Part shown: piece by piece, positions 28,874-38,100 of the stretch | Numbering within the stretch: the first letter of the stretch is position 1 | Layout of the letters: every line of letters begins with the position of its first letter | NCBI GenBank assembly: GCA_958296175.1 | Contig: OY282448.1 | Location: 62,001-126,000, forward strand | Direction of reading: 5' to 3' | Source of the DNA: an uncultured Chloroflexota bacterium | GTDB lineage: Bacteria; Chloroflexota; UBA11872 | DNA: 64,000 bases | Made by a program: the position numbers and the translations under genes | Notes under the pieces: model-generated | Told to the model about the DNA's origin: nothing | What the model saw: the letters and a program-made list of their open reading frames with translations, nothing else | Database searches by the model: none

Positions 28874-29413
28874 TTATCGAGTGTTATCTACCCAATCGGC
28901 AATGTCGTATCCCGTAACCCTGCGTGCGTGTATGACAATCTTGGCTGAAGCTACGGCGTCCTCCAAAGCATCATGATGTCTGAATTCGATCCCAAGGTCG
29001 TTTGCAATGAGCCTCAGACTCCAGCGCCGCCTATACTTCTTCGGCCACGCGCGGCGGGCAACGTGAGCACTGTCCAGCCACACGACGGACAATGGATGCA
29101 AGCCATGCCGCTCGGCCGCATGACCGAAGGCTGTCCTATCGAACGCCGTATGGCTCACGAGTACTTCACCATACAGCCTGTCGGAAAGCTCATTCCAGAG
29201 TTCCGGCAGCGTTGGTTTTCCCTTTACGCTGGATTCGTCAATGCCGTGAATCCCGACGAATGACGGTTCGAAGGCTGCCTGCGGGTCAACGAGGGAGCCC
29301 CACGTATCGACGATGCGGTTGCCCCGAACCGCCGCGACACCAATCTGGCATATCGTAGCTCTGTCGGGGTTGGCCGTCTCGACGTCGACGGCGTAGAAGT
29401 CGATCCCCTTCAT
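28874..29413 (-). CDS. DEDDh 3'-5' exonuclease (DnaQ/PolC-epsilon-like)
   Basis: This is a 179-residue exonuclease of the DnaQ-like RNase H superfamily. The four acidic residues and the histidine are visible: FYAVDVETAN (Asp, Glu), LVSHTAFDRTAFGHAA (Asp) and HHDALEDAVASAKI (His, Asp). It is a stand-alone domain without BRCT or helicase parts and probably acts in nucleic-acid repair or RNA degradation. GC content appears lower than in its neighbours, which may indicate acquisition. It converges with the GH4 gene. Confidence 0.88.
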   Translation of the reverse strand: MKGIDFYAVDVETANPDRATICQIGVAAVRGNRIVDTWGSLVDPQAAFEPSFVGIHGIDESSVKGKPTLPELWNELSDRLYGEVLVSHTAFDRTAFGHAAERHGLHPLSVVWLDSAHVARRAWPKKYRRRWSLRLIANDLGIEFRHHDALEDAVASAKIVIHARRVTGYDIADWVDNTR

Positions 29414-29473
29414 CGAACGTGTGCGGGGACGAAACCATCGACGCGCGTCGTGCGCAAACGCTCCGGCAGCGTT

Positions 29474-30373
29474 CTACAACCCCGCCGCGTCCGCCTTGGC
29501 GGACACGATCTCGGCCATTTTGAGGGTGGCGGCGTCCACCATCTCGCCGTCGATGGCAATGGCGCCTTTACCTTCGGCCAGGGCCTGGGTGTACTCGGTC
29601 ATGATGCGGCGCGCTTTGGCCGCGTCGGCCGTCGAGGGCGAGAAGACGTCGATGGCCACGTCGATCTGGTCGGGATGCACCGCCCATTTCCCGTCGCAGC
29701 CCAGCGCCAGCGCCATCTCGCAGGATTGGCGGTAGCCTTCCAGGTTGCGGTAGTCGGCGAAGGGCCCGTCGGTCACTTGCAGCCCGGCCGCGCGGGCGGC
29801 CACCACGATGCGGTGGATAGCGTAATGCCACACGTGGCCGGGGTAGTTTTCGCTGGCGCCAATGGACAGCCCGCGCGCCTGCACGCTGGCGGAGTAGTCG
29901 CCGGGCCCGAAGATCAGCGACTTCAGCCTGGGGCTGGCAAAGGCCACCTCGTTGACGTTGGCCATGCCCAGGGCCATTTCGATCTGCGCCTCGATCCCAA
30001 TGCGCCCCACCTCCTGGCCGGTGTGCATCTCGATCTGGGTCAACAGCGTGTCCAGCATGTAGACGTCGGCCGCGCAGTTGGCCTTGGGCAGCATGATGGT
30101 ATCGAGCCGTGGGCCGGCGCCTTCCACCACCGCGATCAGGTCGCCGTAAAACCACTCCGTGTCCAGGCCGTTGACCCGCACGCAGGCAACCTTGCCCGAC
30201 CAGTCGAAGTCGTTCAGCGCCTGGACCACCACAGCGCGCGCTTCGACCTTCTGGTTGGGCGCCACGCTGTCCTCCAGGTCGAGGAACACGTGGTCGGCCG
30301 TGCTCTTGCTGCCGTGTTCGAGCATGCGCAGGTTGGAGCCGGGGCTGGCGAGCTGGACGCGGCGAAGTTCCAT
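29474..30373 (-). CDS. CitE/HpcH-family lyase
   Basis: This 299-residue TIM-barrel enzyme is of the HpcH/HpaI-CitE family, which cleaves acyl-CoA thioesters such as citryl-CoA, malyl-CoA or related compounds. The N-terminus has SPGSNLRMLEHGSKSTADHV and the metal/CoA-binding FLDLEDSVAPNQK, and later VRVNGLDTEW and MLPKAN. The distal segment GCDGKWAVHPDQID is typical of malyl-CoA/citramalyl-CoA lyase-like members. The substrate is not resolved. The remnant of an aldehyde dehydrogenase lies just upstream on the same strand. Confidence 0.9.
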   Translation of the reverse strand: MELRRVQLASPGSNLRMLEHGSKSTADHVFLDLEDSVAPNQKVEARAVVVQALNDFDWSGKVACVRVNGLDTEWFYGDLIAVVEGAGPRLDTIMLPKANCAADVYMLDTLLTQIEMHTGQEVGRIGIEAQIEMALGMANVNEVAFASPRLKSLIFGPGDYSASVQARGLSIGASENYPGHVWHYAIHRIVVAARAAGLQVTDGPFADYRNLEGYRQSCEMALALGCDGKWAVHPDQIDVAIDVFSPSTADAAKARRIMTEYTQALAEGKGAIAIDGEMVDAATLKMAEIVSAKADAAGL

Positions 30374-30425
30374 GCGGGTGTTTCCTTGAGTGCAGCCGCC
30401 GTAGCGGCGCAGGCGGCGCCCGATG

Positions 30426-30548
30426 TTAGACGCTTTCCAGGTTCACGACCAACAGCCTGGGCTCGGTCGTCTCCTCGATGGCGTATTTCAGACCCTCGCG
30501 GCCGAAGCCGGAGCGCTCGACGCCGCCGTCCACAGCCGCGGCCATGGC
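30426..30548 (-). pseudogene. C-terminal remnant of an aldehyde dehydrogenase
   Basis: On the minus strand an open stretch of about 40 codons ends at TAA (30,426) and reads VDGGVERSGFGREGLKYAIE then EETTEPRLL. This is the diagnostic C-terminus of aldehyde/succinate-semialdehyde dehydrogenases. No other part of the enzyme is present upstream, so this is a decayed fragment. It sits immediately upstream of the CitE-like gene on the same strand, so an ancestral ALDH-CitE operon is plausible. Confidence 0.6.
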
Positions 30549-30900
30549 AGAGTTCCTTACAGCACCCAACGCTTGCGCCCGCGAGTGCAACGCCGCCGCG
30601 CCCCGCCCCGCACAGACGGCGGCGCGAGGTCTGGGGCCGCGCGCACCACCATCCGCAGCGGCCCCGCCCCGCGCGGGCGGCAGCGTGCCGTGGGGAGCGG
30701 CGGCGGCGATGGCGGCGGGGGGGGGGCGCCCCGCGCGGGCGGCAGCGTGTTTCGACTGCCGCCTCTACCAGCTTCGAGTCTCACGCGCCGCCGCGCCGGG
30801 CGCTACCCGCCGCCTGGAGTGACCGGGCGCAGGGATACGGCTCACGCGCCGCCGCGCCGGGCGTTACCCTGGATTCGCAGGCGGCCATGAGCAAACGGCA
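30549..30900. repeat. Spacer with low-complexity GC-rich repeats
   Basis: This gap before the SNF2 helicase holds repeats such as CGCGGGCGGCAGCGTG (30,674 and 30,735) and CTCACGCGCCGCCGCGCCGG (30,779 and 30,840), each spaced by about 60 bp. No gene is supported. The helicase promoter presumably lies here. Confidence 0.5.
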
Positions 30901-33900
30901 GTGAGCACGGACGACAGCCAAGCGGACGCGCGCGGGCGGGTGCTGGACAACCGGCGCCGCACGGTGGCGGACTACCTGCGGCCGCGGCTGCCCGGCGCCG
31001 CCGTGTTTCGGCTGGTGTCGGCCTATTTCAGCATCTACGGCTACGAGCTGCTGGCCGACGAGCTCGACCGCGTGAGCGCCGTGCGCTTTCTCTTTGGCGA
31101 CCCGGGGTCGGTGGAACATCTGGACCCGGGCGAGAAAGAGCCAAAGGCCTTCGTGCTGACCGAGCGCGGCCTCGCGCCCACCCACACGCTGCAGCAGAAG
31201 CATCTGGCGCGCCGCTGCGCCGCCTGGGTGCGCAGAGGCAGCGTCGCCATTCGTTCCATCCGAACGTCCAACTTCTTGCACGGCAAGCTCTACCTCGCCG
31301 ACGCGCCCGACGCCGCGGCCGCCGTGGTTGGCAGCTCCAACTTCACCCGCCGCGGCCTGGGCGGCGGCGCCAGCGCCAACCTGGAAATCAACCTGGCGTC
31401 CACCAACCCCAAAACCCTAAACGCGCTGCACCGCTGGTTCGACGACTTGTGGACGGACGACAGTTCGACCCGCGACGTCAAACAACAGGTGCTCGACGCC
31501 CTCCAGCGCCTCGGCCGCGACCATCCGCCCGAGCTGATCTACTACAAGACGCTCTACGAACTGTTCCAGGCCGACATCGACGCGCGCGGCGACGCCAACC
31601 AACAGCTCGAAGACACACACTTGCACGACACCGCTGTCTGGAACGCGCTGTACGAGTTTCAGAAAGACGGCGCCTCCAGCGTCATCACCCGCTTGCAGCG
31701 GCACAACGGCTGCATCCTGGCCGACAGCGTGGGGCTGGGCAAAACCTACACCGCGTTGGCCGTCATCAAATATTACGAACTGCGCAACCAGCGCGTGCTG
31801 GTGCTGTGCCCAAAAAAGCTGCGGCAGAACTGGGCGCTGTACCAGGCGCACACGGGACAACGGCACAATCCGTTTCTCGACGACCGCTTCGGCTACACCC
31901 TGCTGTCGCACACCGACTTGTCGCGCCAGAGCGGCTTCGCCGAGGACGTCGACCTCGCCGCCTTCAACTGGAGCGGCTACGACCTGATCGTCATCGACGA
32001 GTCGCACAACTTCCGCAACAGCGAAGGCCAGCGCTACCAGCGTCTGATCGACGACGTCATCAAGCAAGGCGTGGCCACCAAAGTCCTGCTGCTCTCCGCC
32101 ACCCCGGTCAACACCTCGCTGACCGACCTGCGCAACCAGCTGTACTTGATGACCGAAGGCCGCGAAGACAGCTTCCGCCAGAGCCTGGGCGTCGGCAACA
32201 TCGGCGCGCTTATGGCGGCCGCCCAGCGCGAGTTCAAGCAGTGGGAAAACCGCACCCCGCCGTCCAGCGGCCAGCGCGACAAAGGCGAACTGCTGGAACG
32301 TCTGGGCGCAGACTTCCTGCGCCTGCTGGAAGGCGTGTCCATCTCCCGCTCGCGCCGCCACGTCGAGCAGTTCTACCCGCAGGAAATGCAGCGCGTGGGT
32401 CAGTTCCCCGCGCACGAAGCGCCCGTCAACCGGCACCCGCCAACCGACCTGGACGACACCCTGTCCTACAAAGAGCTGGCCGACCAGATTGGCGCGTTTG
32501 CCCTGTCGGTGTATCGGCCCTCCGCCTATCTCGTCAGCGAATCCCGGCTGCGCGAACTGGACGACGAACGGGAACGGCGCAACTTCGATCAGCGCGACCG
32601 CGAGCGCTGGCTGACCGCCATGCTGCGCACCAATTTCTTGAAACGCCTGGAAAGCTCCCCCCACTCCCTCACCCTGACCCTTGAACGCACGCTCAAAAAA
32701 ATCGACGACCTGCTGGATCGCATCGCGCGGTTCCAGGACGGGCGCGCCGCGCGCGGCGCCCGCGCCGACGAGCGGCCCGACGACGATGACGACGACGAAG
32801 ACCTGATCGTCAACCGCACGCGCTATCCCTACCGCCTGGACGAACTAGACCTGCCCCGCTGGACGGACGACCTGCAGCGCGACAAAGCCACCCTTACGGC
32901 GGTCTGGGAACGCGTGCGCGTCATCACGCCCAACCGCGACGGCAAGCTGCAACAACTCGCACGCGACCTTCGAGACAAGGCGCAGAACCCCCCGCGCGAC
33001 CAGGACGGCCAGCCGAACCGCAAGCTGCTGGTATTCACCACCTTCAAGGACACGGCCAACTACCTGTACGAGAACCTGCACGGCCTGGCCGCCGAGTTGG
33101 GCCTGGCAACCGCGTGCGTGTCCGGCGACGCCGCCCAGACCGACCGCGGCCGCAACGACTACAACGAGATCTTGTCCCGCTTCGCCCCCGCGGCGCGCGC
33201 CCACAGCGCCGACGACGGCTCGGAAATCGACCTGCTCATCGCCACCGACTGCATCTCGGAAGGCCAGAACCTGCAAGACTGCGACACGGTGGTGAACTAC
33301 GACATTCACTGGAACCCGGTGCGCATCATCCAGCGCTTCGGGCGCGTCGACCGCATCGGCAGCCGCAGCCGCACGGTGCGCATGATCAACTACTGGCCAA
33401 CCGACGACATGGAGGTCTACCTGGACCTGCGCAACCGCGTGCTGGCGCGCATGGCGCTGGCCGACCTTTCGGCCAGCGGCGACGACGACCCCTTCACCGA
33501 AGACCAGGCCCAACTGGAACTGCGCTTCCGCGACGAGCAGCTGCGGAAACTGCGCCTGGAAATCCTGGACCTGGACGACCTGTCCGACGGCGTGGTGATG
33601 AGCGACTTCACGCTAGACCACTTCTTCGCGCAACTGCTGCGCTACCTGGAAACCAACCGCGCCCAGCTAGAAGCCACCCCCACCGGCGCCTACGCCCTCA
33701 CCCCCGCATCCCCTCCCTCTCCCCCCTCCCCCTCCCAGGACAGCCGCCTAGAAGCGGCAGTCGGGGTCCCCGCGTCCCCTCCCTCTCCCTCCCAGAGCTC
33801 TTCCCCCTCTCCCTTACAGGGAGAGGGTCGGGGTGAGGGTTCTTCCCCCTCGAAGCCCACCCCCCAGCATCCCCCCGCCCGCCGCGCCGCCCCGCCCGGC

Positions 33901-34335
33901 GTCATCTTCTTCCTGCGTCAGCGCAACGCCGCCGCCGACCTGCAGCACAAACCCGTCAGCCCCGTGCACCCCTTTTATCTGGTCTACGTCCACGCCAACG
34001 GCCACATCCGCCACGGCGCGGCCAACGCGCGCCAGGCGCTGACAATCTTCGAAACCGCCGCCGCCGGCCGCGCCAAACCGCTGCCAGACCTCTGCGACTG
34101 GTTCGACCGCACCACCACCCAGGGAACCGACATGACCCGCTACGACAAGCTCCTGCGCAGCGTGGCCGCCCACGTCCGCCAGGCGCACGCCCGCGAGCAG
34201 ACGCGCAACCTGGGCAGCGGCGGCCCGCGCGACTTCATCCTGCCCAAAGCGTCCGAAACGCCCGGCGCCCTCGACGACTTCGAGCTGGTCACCTGGCTGA
34301 TCATCGCGCCGCCCGCGGCGGCAGACGCCGCATGA
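30901..34335 (+). CDS. PLD-nuclease/SNF2-helicase fusion, defence-associated
   Basis: This 1144-residue protein has an N-terminal phospholipase-D-like nuclease domain with an HxK motif in FLHGKLYLAD (about residue 125) and SSNFTRRGLG, then a Swi2/Snf2-type SF2 motor. The motor shows Walker A DSVGLGKTYTA (about 277), DESHNFRN (about 366) and SATPVN, and the C-terminal lobe IQRFGRVDRIGSR (about 810). An aspartate-rich run precedes the C-lobe, and a ~65-residue Pro/Ser linker follows it. The start codon is GTG at 30,901. Its stop overlaps the ATG of the following methylase (ATGA). Relatives of this helicase are found with PglX-like methylases and in DISARM-like loci. Confidence 0.88.
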   Translation: MSTDDSQADARGRVLDNRRRTVADYLRPRLPGAAVFRLVSAYFSIYGYELLADELDRVSAVRFLFGDPGSVEHLDPGEKEPKAFVLTERGLAPTHTLQQKHLARRCAAWVRRGSVAIRSIRTSNFLHGKLYLADAPDAAAAVVGSSNFTRRGLGGGASANLEINLASTNPKTLNALHRWFDDLWTDDSSTRDVKQQVLDALQRLGRDHPPELIYYKTLYELFQADIDARGDANQQLEDTHLHDTAVWNALYEFQKDGASSVITRLQRHNGCILADSVGLGKTYTALAVIKYYELRNQRVLVLCPKKLRQNWALYQAHTGQRHNPFLDDRFGYTLLSHTDLSRQSGFAEDVDLAAFNWSGYDLIVIDESHNFRNSEGQRYQRLIDDVIKQGVATKVLLLSATPVNTSLTDLRNQLYLMTEGREDSFRQSLGVGNIGALMAAAQREFKQWENRTPPSSGQRDKGELLERLGADFLRLLEGVSISRSRRHVEQFYPQEMQRVGQFPAHEAPVNRHPPTDLDDTLSYKELADQIGAFALSVYRPSAYLVSESRLRELDDERERRNFDQRDRERWLTAMLRTNFLKRLESSPHSLTLTLERTLKKIDDLLDRIARFQDGRAARGARADERPDDDDDDEDLIVNRTRYPYRLDELDLPRWTDDLQRDKATLTAVWERVRVITPNRDGKLQQLARDLRDKAQNPPRDQDGQPNRKLLVFTTFKDTANYLYENLHGLAAELGLATACVSGDAAQTDRGRNDYNEILSRFAPAARAHSADDGSEIDLLIATDCISEGQNLQDCDTVVNYDIHWNPVRIIQRFGRVDRIGSRSRTVRMINYWPTDDMEVYLDLRNRVLARMALADLSASGDDDPFTEDQAQLELRFRDEQLRKLRLEILDLDDLSDGVVMSDFTLDHFFAQLLRYLETNRAQLEATPTGAYALTPASPPSPPSPSQDSRLEAAVGVPASPPSPSQSSSPSPLQGEGRGEGSSPSKPTPQHPPARRAAPPGVIFFLRQRNAAADLQHKPVSPVHPFYLVYVHANGHIRHGAANARQALTIFETAAAGRAKPLPDLCDWFDRTTTQGTDMTRYDKLLRSVAAHVRQAHAREQTRNLGSGGPRDFILPKASETPGALDDFELVTWLIIAPPAAADAA
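33700..33890 (+). repeat. Dispersed palindrome captured inside the helicase reading frame
   Basis: The element with CCCTCTCCC / TTACA / GGGAGAGGG arms (33,805-33,827), plus flanking CT-rich repeats, is translated in frame as a Pro/Ser-rich linker containing SPSPLQGEGRGEG. Its composition differs sharply from the flanking helicase sequence. The same palindrome is intergenic elsewhere in this window. Confidence 0.75.
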
Positions 34336-37300
34336 GCGCCCGCCGCCGCGCAAACGGCGGGAGCGGCGCGCCCGAGAGCCTCAGGCTCGACCGCATCCAC
34401 AAGGCGCTGGTCGAGGCGTCCGCCGCGGACCTGGCCGCGGCCGCGGAAAAGCTGCTGGGCGCGCTGGGCTACCGCAGCGAGCGCCGGCCGCCCGAGCAGT
34501 CCGGGTGCGTGGACGACTTCATCGCCAACTTCGGTGCCAGCGGAAGCTCCGACGCCCCGCCCACCCGGGCCGAAAGAGAGTTCCGCCAGCAGGCGCGCGC
34601 CGTCCACCTGCTGTTTCAGCTCACCAACGACGAAATCGCCGCCGCCGCGCCCGGCCAGGCCATGCTGTTCGAGACCAACGAGTTCGACCCGGGCGACATA
34701 CAGAGCTTCATGTTCGCGGCCGTGGACCTGTGCGGCCAGAAGTACCCGCGCGGCGCCTACGCGCGCTTCACGCGGGAAATCAACAAGCGGCTCGTCGCGC
34801 CGACCGTGGTCGTGTTCCGCACCGCCGACAGCAGCGGCGACAGCGACGGCGACGGCGACAGCAGCGGCGACAACAGCAGCAACGGCGACAGCAGCAGCGG
34901 CGGCGGCGTCAGCCTGGCCTTCGTGCACCGCCGCCCGCACAAGCGCGACCAGAACCGCGACGTGCTGGGCAGCGTGTCGCTGATCCGTGAAATCGACCCC
35001 GCGGACCCCCACCGCGCCCACCTGGACATCCTGCGCGACCTGGCCCTGGACCGCCGCCTGGCCTGGATGGAGCAGCACCGCCCGCGCAACGGGCACGGCT
35101 TCCAGAGTCTGCTGGACGCCTGGCTGGCGGCGCTCGACACCCAGGAACTCAACGCGTCGTTCTACCGGGACCTGGAAGACTGGTTCGACCGCGCGGTCGC
35201 GGCGGCCGTCTTCCCCGGCGGACAGCCGGGCGCGCCGTCCAACGAAGAGCACGTCATCCGGCTCGTCACCCGCCTGCTGTTCGTCTGGTTCATGCGGGAA
35301 AAGAGGCTGGTCGACCCAGGGCTGTTCGTCGAGGCGCAGATCGGCCCCTTGCTGCGCGACTACCGGCGCCAGGACAGCGGCGTGTACTACCGCGCCGTCC
35401 TGCAGAACCTGTTCTTCGCCACGCTCAACACCCAGATCGGCCAGCGCAGATTCAGCCGGCAAACCAACGCCACCCACCGCAACTTCTCGTGCTACCGCTA
35501 CAAAAAAGATATGCGCGACTCCAAAGCGCTGCTCGATCTGTTCGCGCGCACGCCCTTCGTCAACGGCGGCCTGTTCGACTGTCTGGACAGCGAAGCGTCC
35601 ACCAAAGGCGGCGGCATGCGCGTAGACGGCTTCTCGGACAACCCCAAGCAGCGCGGCGGGCTGAGCGTGCCCAACACCCTGTTCTTTGCCAGCAACGCGC
35701 GCTCCGGCCTGATCGACATCTTCCAGCGCTACAAGTTCACGGTGGAGGAAAACACCCCCGCCGAGCAGGAAGTGGCCTTGGACCCGGAACTCATGGGCCG
35801 CGTGTTCGAAAGCCTGCTGGCCAAAATCACCCCCGAAACCCGCCAAACCGTCCGCAGGCAGACCGGTTCCTACTACACCCCGCGCCCCGTGGTGGACTAC
35901 ATGGTGGACGAGGCGCTGGTGGAAGCGCTGGCCCAGAAAACGCCGCCGGACGACGGCGACGGCGGCTTCTGGCGCGAGCGGCTGCGCTACCTGCTGGACT
36001 ACCACGACGCCTTCGACGACGCGCTCGAGCTCTTCACCGCGCCAGAGACCGAGGGCCTGGTGCGCGCCATTGCCGGCCTCAAGATTCTGGACCCCGCCGT
36101 TGGCTCCGGCGCCTTTCCCATGGGCGCGCTGCACAAGCTGACCCTGGCGCTGCGCCGCCTGGACCCGCGCAACCGGCGCTGGGAAACCCTGCAAAAGGAG
36201 CTGGCGCGGCAGCGCGCCGGCGCCGCCTTCGACACCGCCGACCAAAAAGCGCGCGATGCGGAACTGCAGGAAATCAGCGCCACCTTCCAGCGCTACCGCG
36301 ACTCCGACTTCGGCCGCAAGCTCTACCTGATTCAGAACAGCATCTACGGCGTGGACATCCAACCCACCGCCTGCCAGATCGCCAAACTGCGCTTTTTCAT
36401 CTCGCTGGCCATCGAACAGGAGCCAACCGACGCCCCCGCGAACAACTACGGCATCGAGCCCCTGCCCAACCTGGAAACGCGCTTCGTGGCCGCCGATACC
36501 TTGCTGGCGCTGGACAAACCCGACCAGAAAACGCTGGAATCTCCTAAAGTCCGGCAGCTGCGGTCCAAGCTGGCCGACAACCGCGAACGCCACTTCCACG
36601 CCAGGACGAGACCCACGAAGTTGAAGTGCAGCAGCCGCGACCAGGACCTGCGCCAGCACCTGGCCAAGGCCCTGCAATCCGACGGCCTTGCCGCCGCGTC
36701 GGCCGGCCAACTGGCCGCCTGGGACCCCTTCGACCAGAACGCCAACGCCGCCGATTGGTTCGACGCCGAGCACATGTTCGACGTGCGCGGCGGCTTCGAC
36801 GTGGTGATAGGCAATCCGCCCTACGTCCAGCTGCAGAAAGAGAGCGGGCGGCTGGGCCGCCGTTACCAGAACGCCGGATTCACGACCTTCGTTCGCACCG
36901 GCGACGTCTACCAGCTGTTCTTGGAAAAGGGCGGCGACCTGCTGGCCTCCCGGCGCGGCGTGCTGGCCTTCGTCACCTCCAACAGTTGGCTGAAGGCGGA
37001 ATACGGCAAGCGCACGCGCCGCTGGCTGGCCAACCGCTGCGCGCCCCTGCGCCTGCTGGAACTGGGCAAAGACGTGTTCGCCAACGCTATCGTGGACACC
37101 TGCGTCCTGGTTGCCCGCCAGGGCGCGTCCACCGCCGCGGCCAAGGCCGTGGACGTGGAGCGTCTGCCCGACGGTCAGTTCCCTCCGCCCGACGACCGCT
37201 GGGGCGAGCTGCGCCTCGACGGCGACCGCCCCTGGAGCGCGCTCTCCGCCCTGGAACGCTCCGTCATGGACAAGATGGAGGCGGCAGGAACGCCGTTGAC

Positions 37301-38057
37301 ATCGTGGGACGTGTCGATCTACCGCGGCGTCACGACCGGCCTCAACGCAGCCTTCATCATCGACGACGCCATCAGGCAGTCGTTGGTTCTCGAAGATCCC
37401 AAGTCGGCCGACATCATCAAGCCGGCATTACGAGGCAGGGACATTCGACGCTATCGAGCGAATTGGGCGCAGATGTGGATCATCGATTCACATAACGGCT
37501 ACGGTGACGTTCCCGCTATCGATATCGACGAGTACCCCGCCGTGAAATCATGGCTCGATAGACACTACGACTACCTGGCAAAACGCTGGGACAAAGGCAA
37601 GACCCCATATAATCTACGCAGTTGCGCATACCATCAAGACTTTGCAAAAGAAAAGCTGCTTTGGATAGAGCTGGTGAACACAGGTCGTTTTGCTTATGAT
37701 AACAGCGGTTTGTATCCTGAAGCTACGGCATTCATACTCATTGGCGAAAGCGTAAAGTATCTGTGCGCCTTGCTGAATTCAACCTTGATCCGATGGTTTT
37801 TGTATCAGTCAGCCCCCACATCAGGCATGGGGACACTTCGTTGGAAGAAGGTATACGTCGAGACGATCCCCGTCCCCAAAATCCCCGCCGCCCGCCAGCG
37901 CCCGTTCATCCGTCTGGTCGACCGCATCCTGCAAGCCAAAGCCCACGACCCCCACGCCGACACCAGCGCCGAAGAGTCCAAAATCGACCACCTCGTCTAC
38001 CAACTCTACGACCTGACCAACGCCGAAATCGCCGCCATCCAAACCCACCACCCCTAA
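34332..38057 (+). CDS. PglX/Eco57I-like N6-adenine methyltransferase, type IIG-like
   Basis: This 1241-residue restriction-modification-type protein has a methylase core with motif I LDPAVGSGAFPMG (about residue 587), GVDIQPTACQIAKLRF, and motif IV VVIGNPPYVQLQKE (about 826), which indicates N6-adenine methylation. The last ~250 residues form the target-recognition part (GVTTGLNAAFIIDD, PALRGRDIRRY, TIPVPKIP). The N-terminal ~500 residues are an additional domain seen in large BREX/Pgl-like methylases; I see no clear nuclease motif. A DGDSSGDNSS-type insertion lies at about residues 165-195. Its ATG overlaps the stop of the helicase, so the two are translationally coupled. The DNA of the recognition domain is richer in A+T than the rest. 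Confidence 0.9.
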   Translation: MSARRRANGGSGAPESLRLDRIHKALVEASAADLAAAAEKLLGALGYRSERRPPEQSGCVDDFIANFGASGSSDAPPTRAEREFRQQARAVHLLFQLTNDEIAAAAPGQAMLFETNEFDPGDIQSFMFAAVDLCGQKYPRGAYARFTREINKRLVAPTVVVFRTADSSGDSDGDGDSSGDNSSNGDSSSGGGVSLAFVHRRPHKRDQNRDVLGSVSLIREIDPADPHRAHLDILRDLALDRRLAWMEQHRPRNGHGFQSLLDAWLAALDTQELNASFYRDLEDWFDRAVAAAVFPGGQPGAPSNEEHVIRLVTRLLFVWFMREKRLVDPGLFVEAQIGPLLRDYRRQDSGVYYRAVLQNLFFATLNTQIGQRRFSRQTNATHRNFSCYRYKKDMRDSKALLDLFARTPFVNGGLFDCLDSEASTKGGGMRVDGFSDNPKQRGGLSVPNTLFFASNARSGLIDIFQRYKFTVEENTPAEQEVALDPELMGRVFESLLAKITPETRQTVRRQTGSYYTPRPVVDYMVDEALVEALAQKTPPDDGDGGFWRERLRYLLDYHDAFDDALELFTAPETEGLVRAIAGLKILDPAVGSGAFPMGALHKLTLALRRLDPRNRRWETLQKELARQRAGAAFDTADQKARDAELQEISATFQRYRDSDFGRKLYLIQNSIYGVDIQPTACQIAKLRFFISLAIEQEPTDAPANNYGIEPLPNLETRFVAADTLLALDKPDQKTLESPKVRQLRSKLADNRERHFHARTRPTKLKCSSRDQDLRQHLAKALQSDGLAAASAGQLAAWDPFDQNANAADWFDAEHMFDVRGGFDVVIGNPPYVQLQKESGRLGRRYQNAGFTTFVRTGDVYQLFLEKGGDLLASRRGVLAFVTSNSWLKAEYGKRTRRWLANRCAPLRLLELGKDVFANAIVDTCVLVARQGASTAAAKAVDVERLPDGQFPPPDDRWGELRLDGDRPWSALSALERSVMDKMEAAGTPLTSWDVSIYRGVTTGLNAAFIIDDAIRQSLVLEDPKSADIIKPALRGRDIRRYRANWAQMWIIDSHNGYGDVPAIDIDEYPAVKSWLDRHYDYLAKRWDKGKTPYNLRSCAYHQDFAKEKLLWIELVNTGRFAYDNSGLYPEATAFILIGESVKYLCALLNSTLIRWFLYQSAPTSGMGTLRWKKVYVETIPVPKIPAARQRPFIRLVDRILQAKAHDPHADTSAEESKIDHLVYQLYDLTNAEIAAIQTHHP

Positions 38058-38100
38058 CCCCCACCCCTCCGCCGCAATGCAGCGCCTACGGCGAACCTGC

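Noticed and set aside
30549-30900. Repeats before the helicase, considered as a CRISPR array or attachment site
   Set aside because: The repeats are low-complexity GC-rich units of two copies each, and no integrase is present.
34140-36773. An 877-codon minus-strand open frame opposite the methylase
   Set aside because: It is antisense to a gene with clear methylase motifs and has no recognisable domain.
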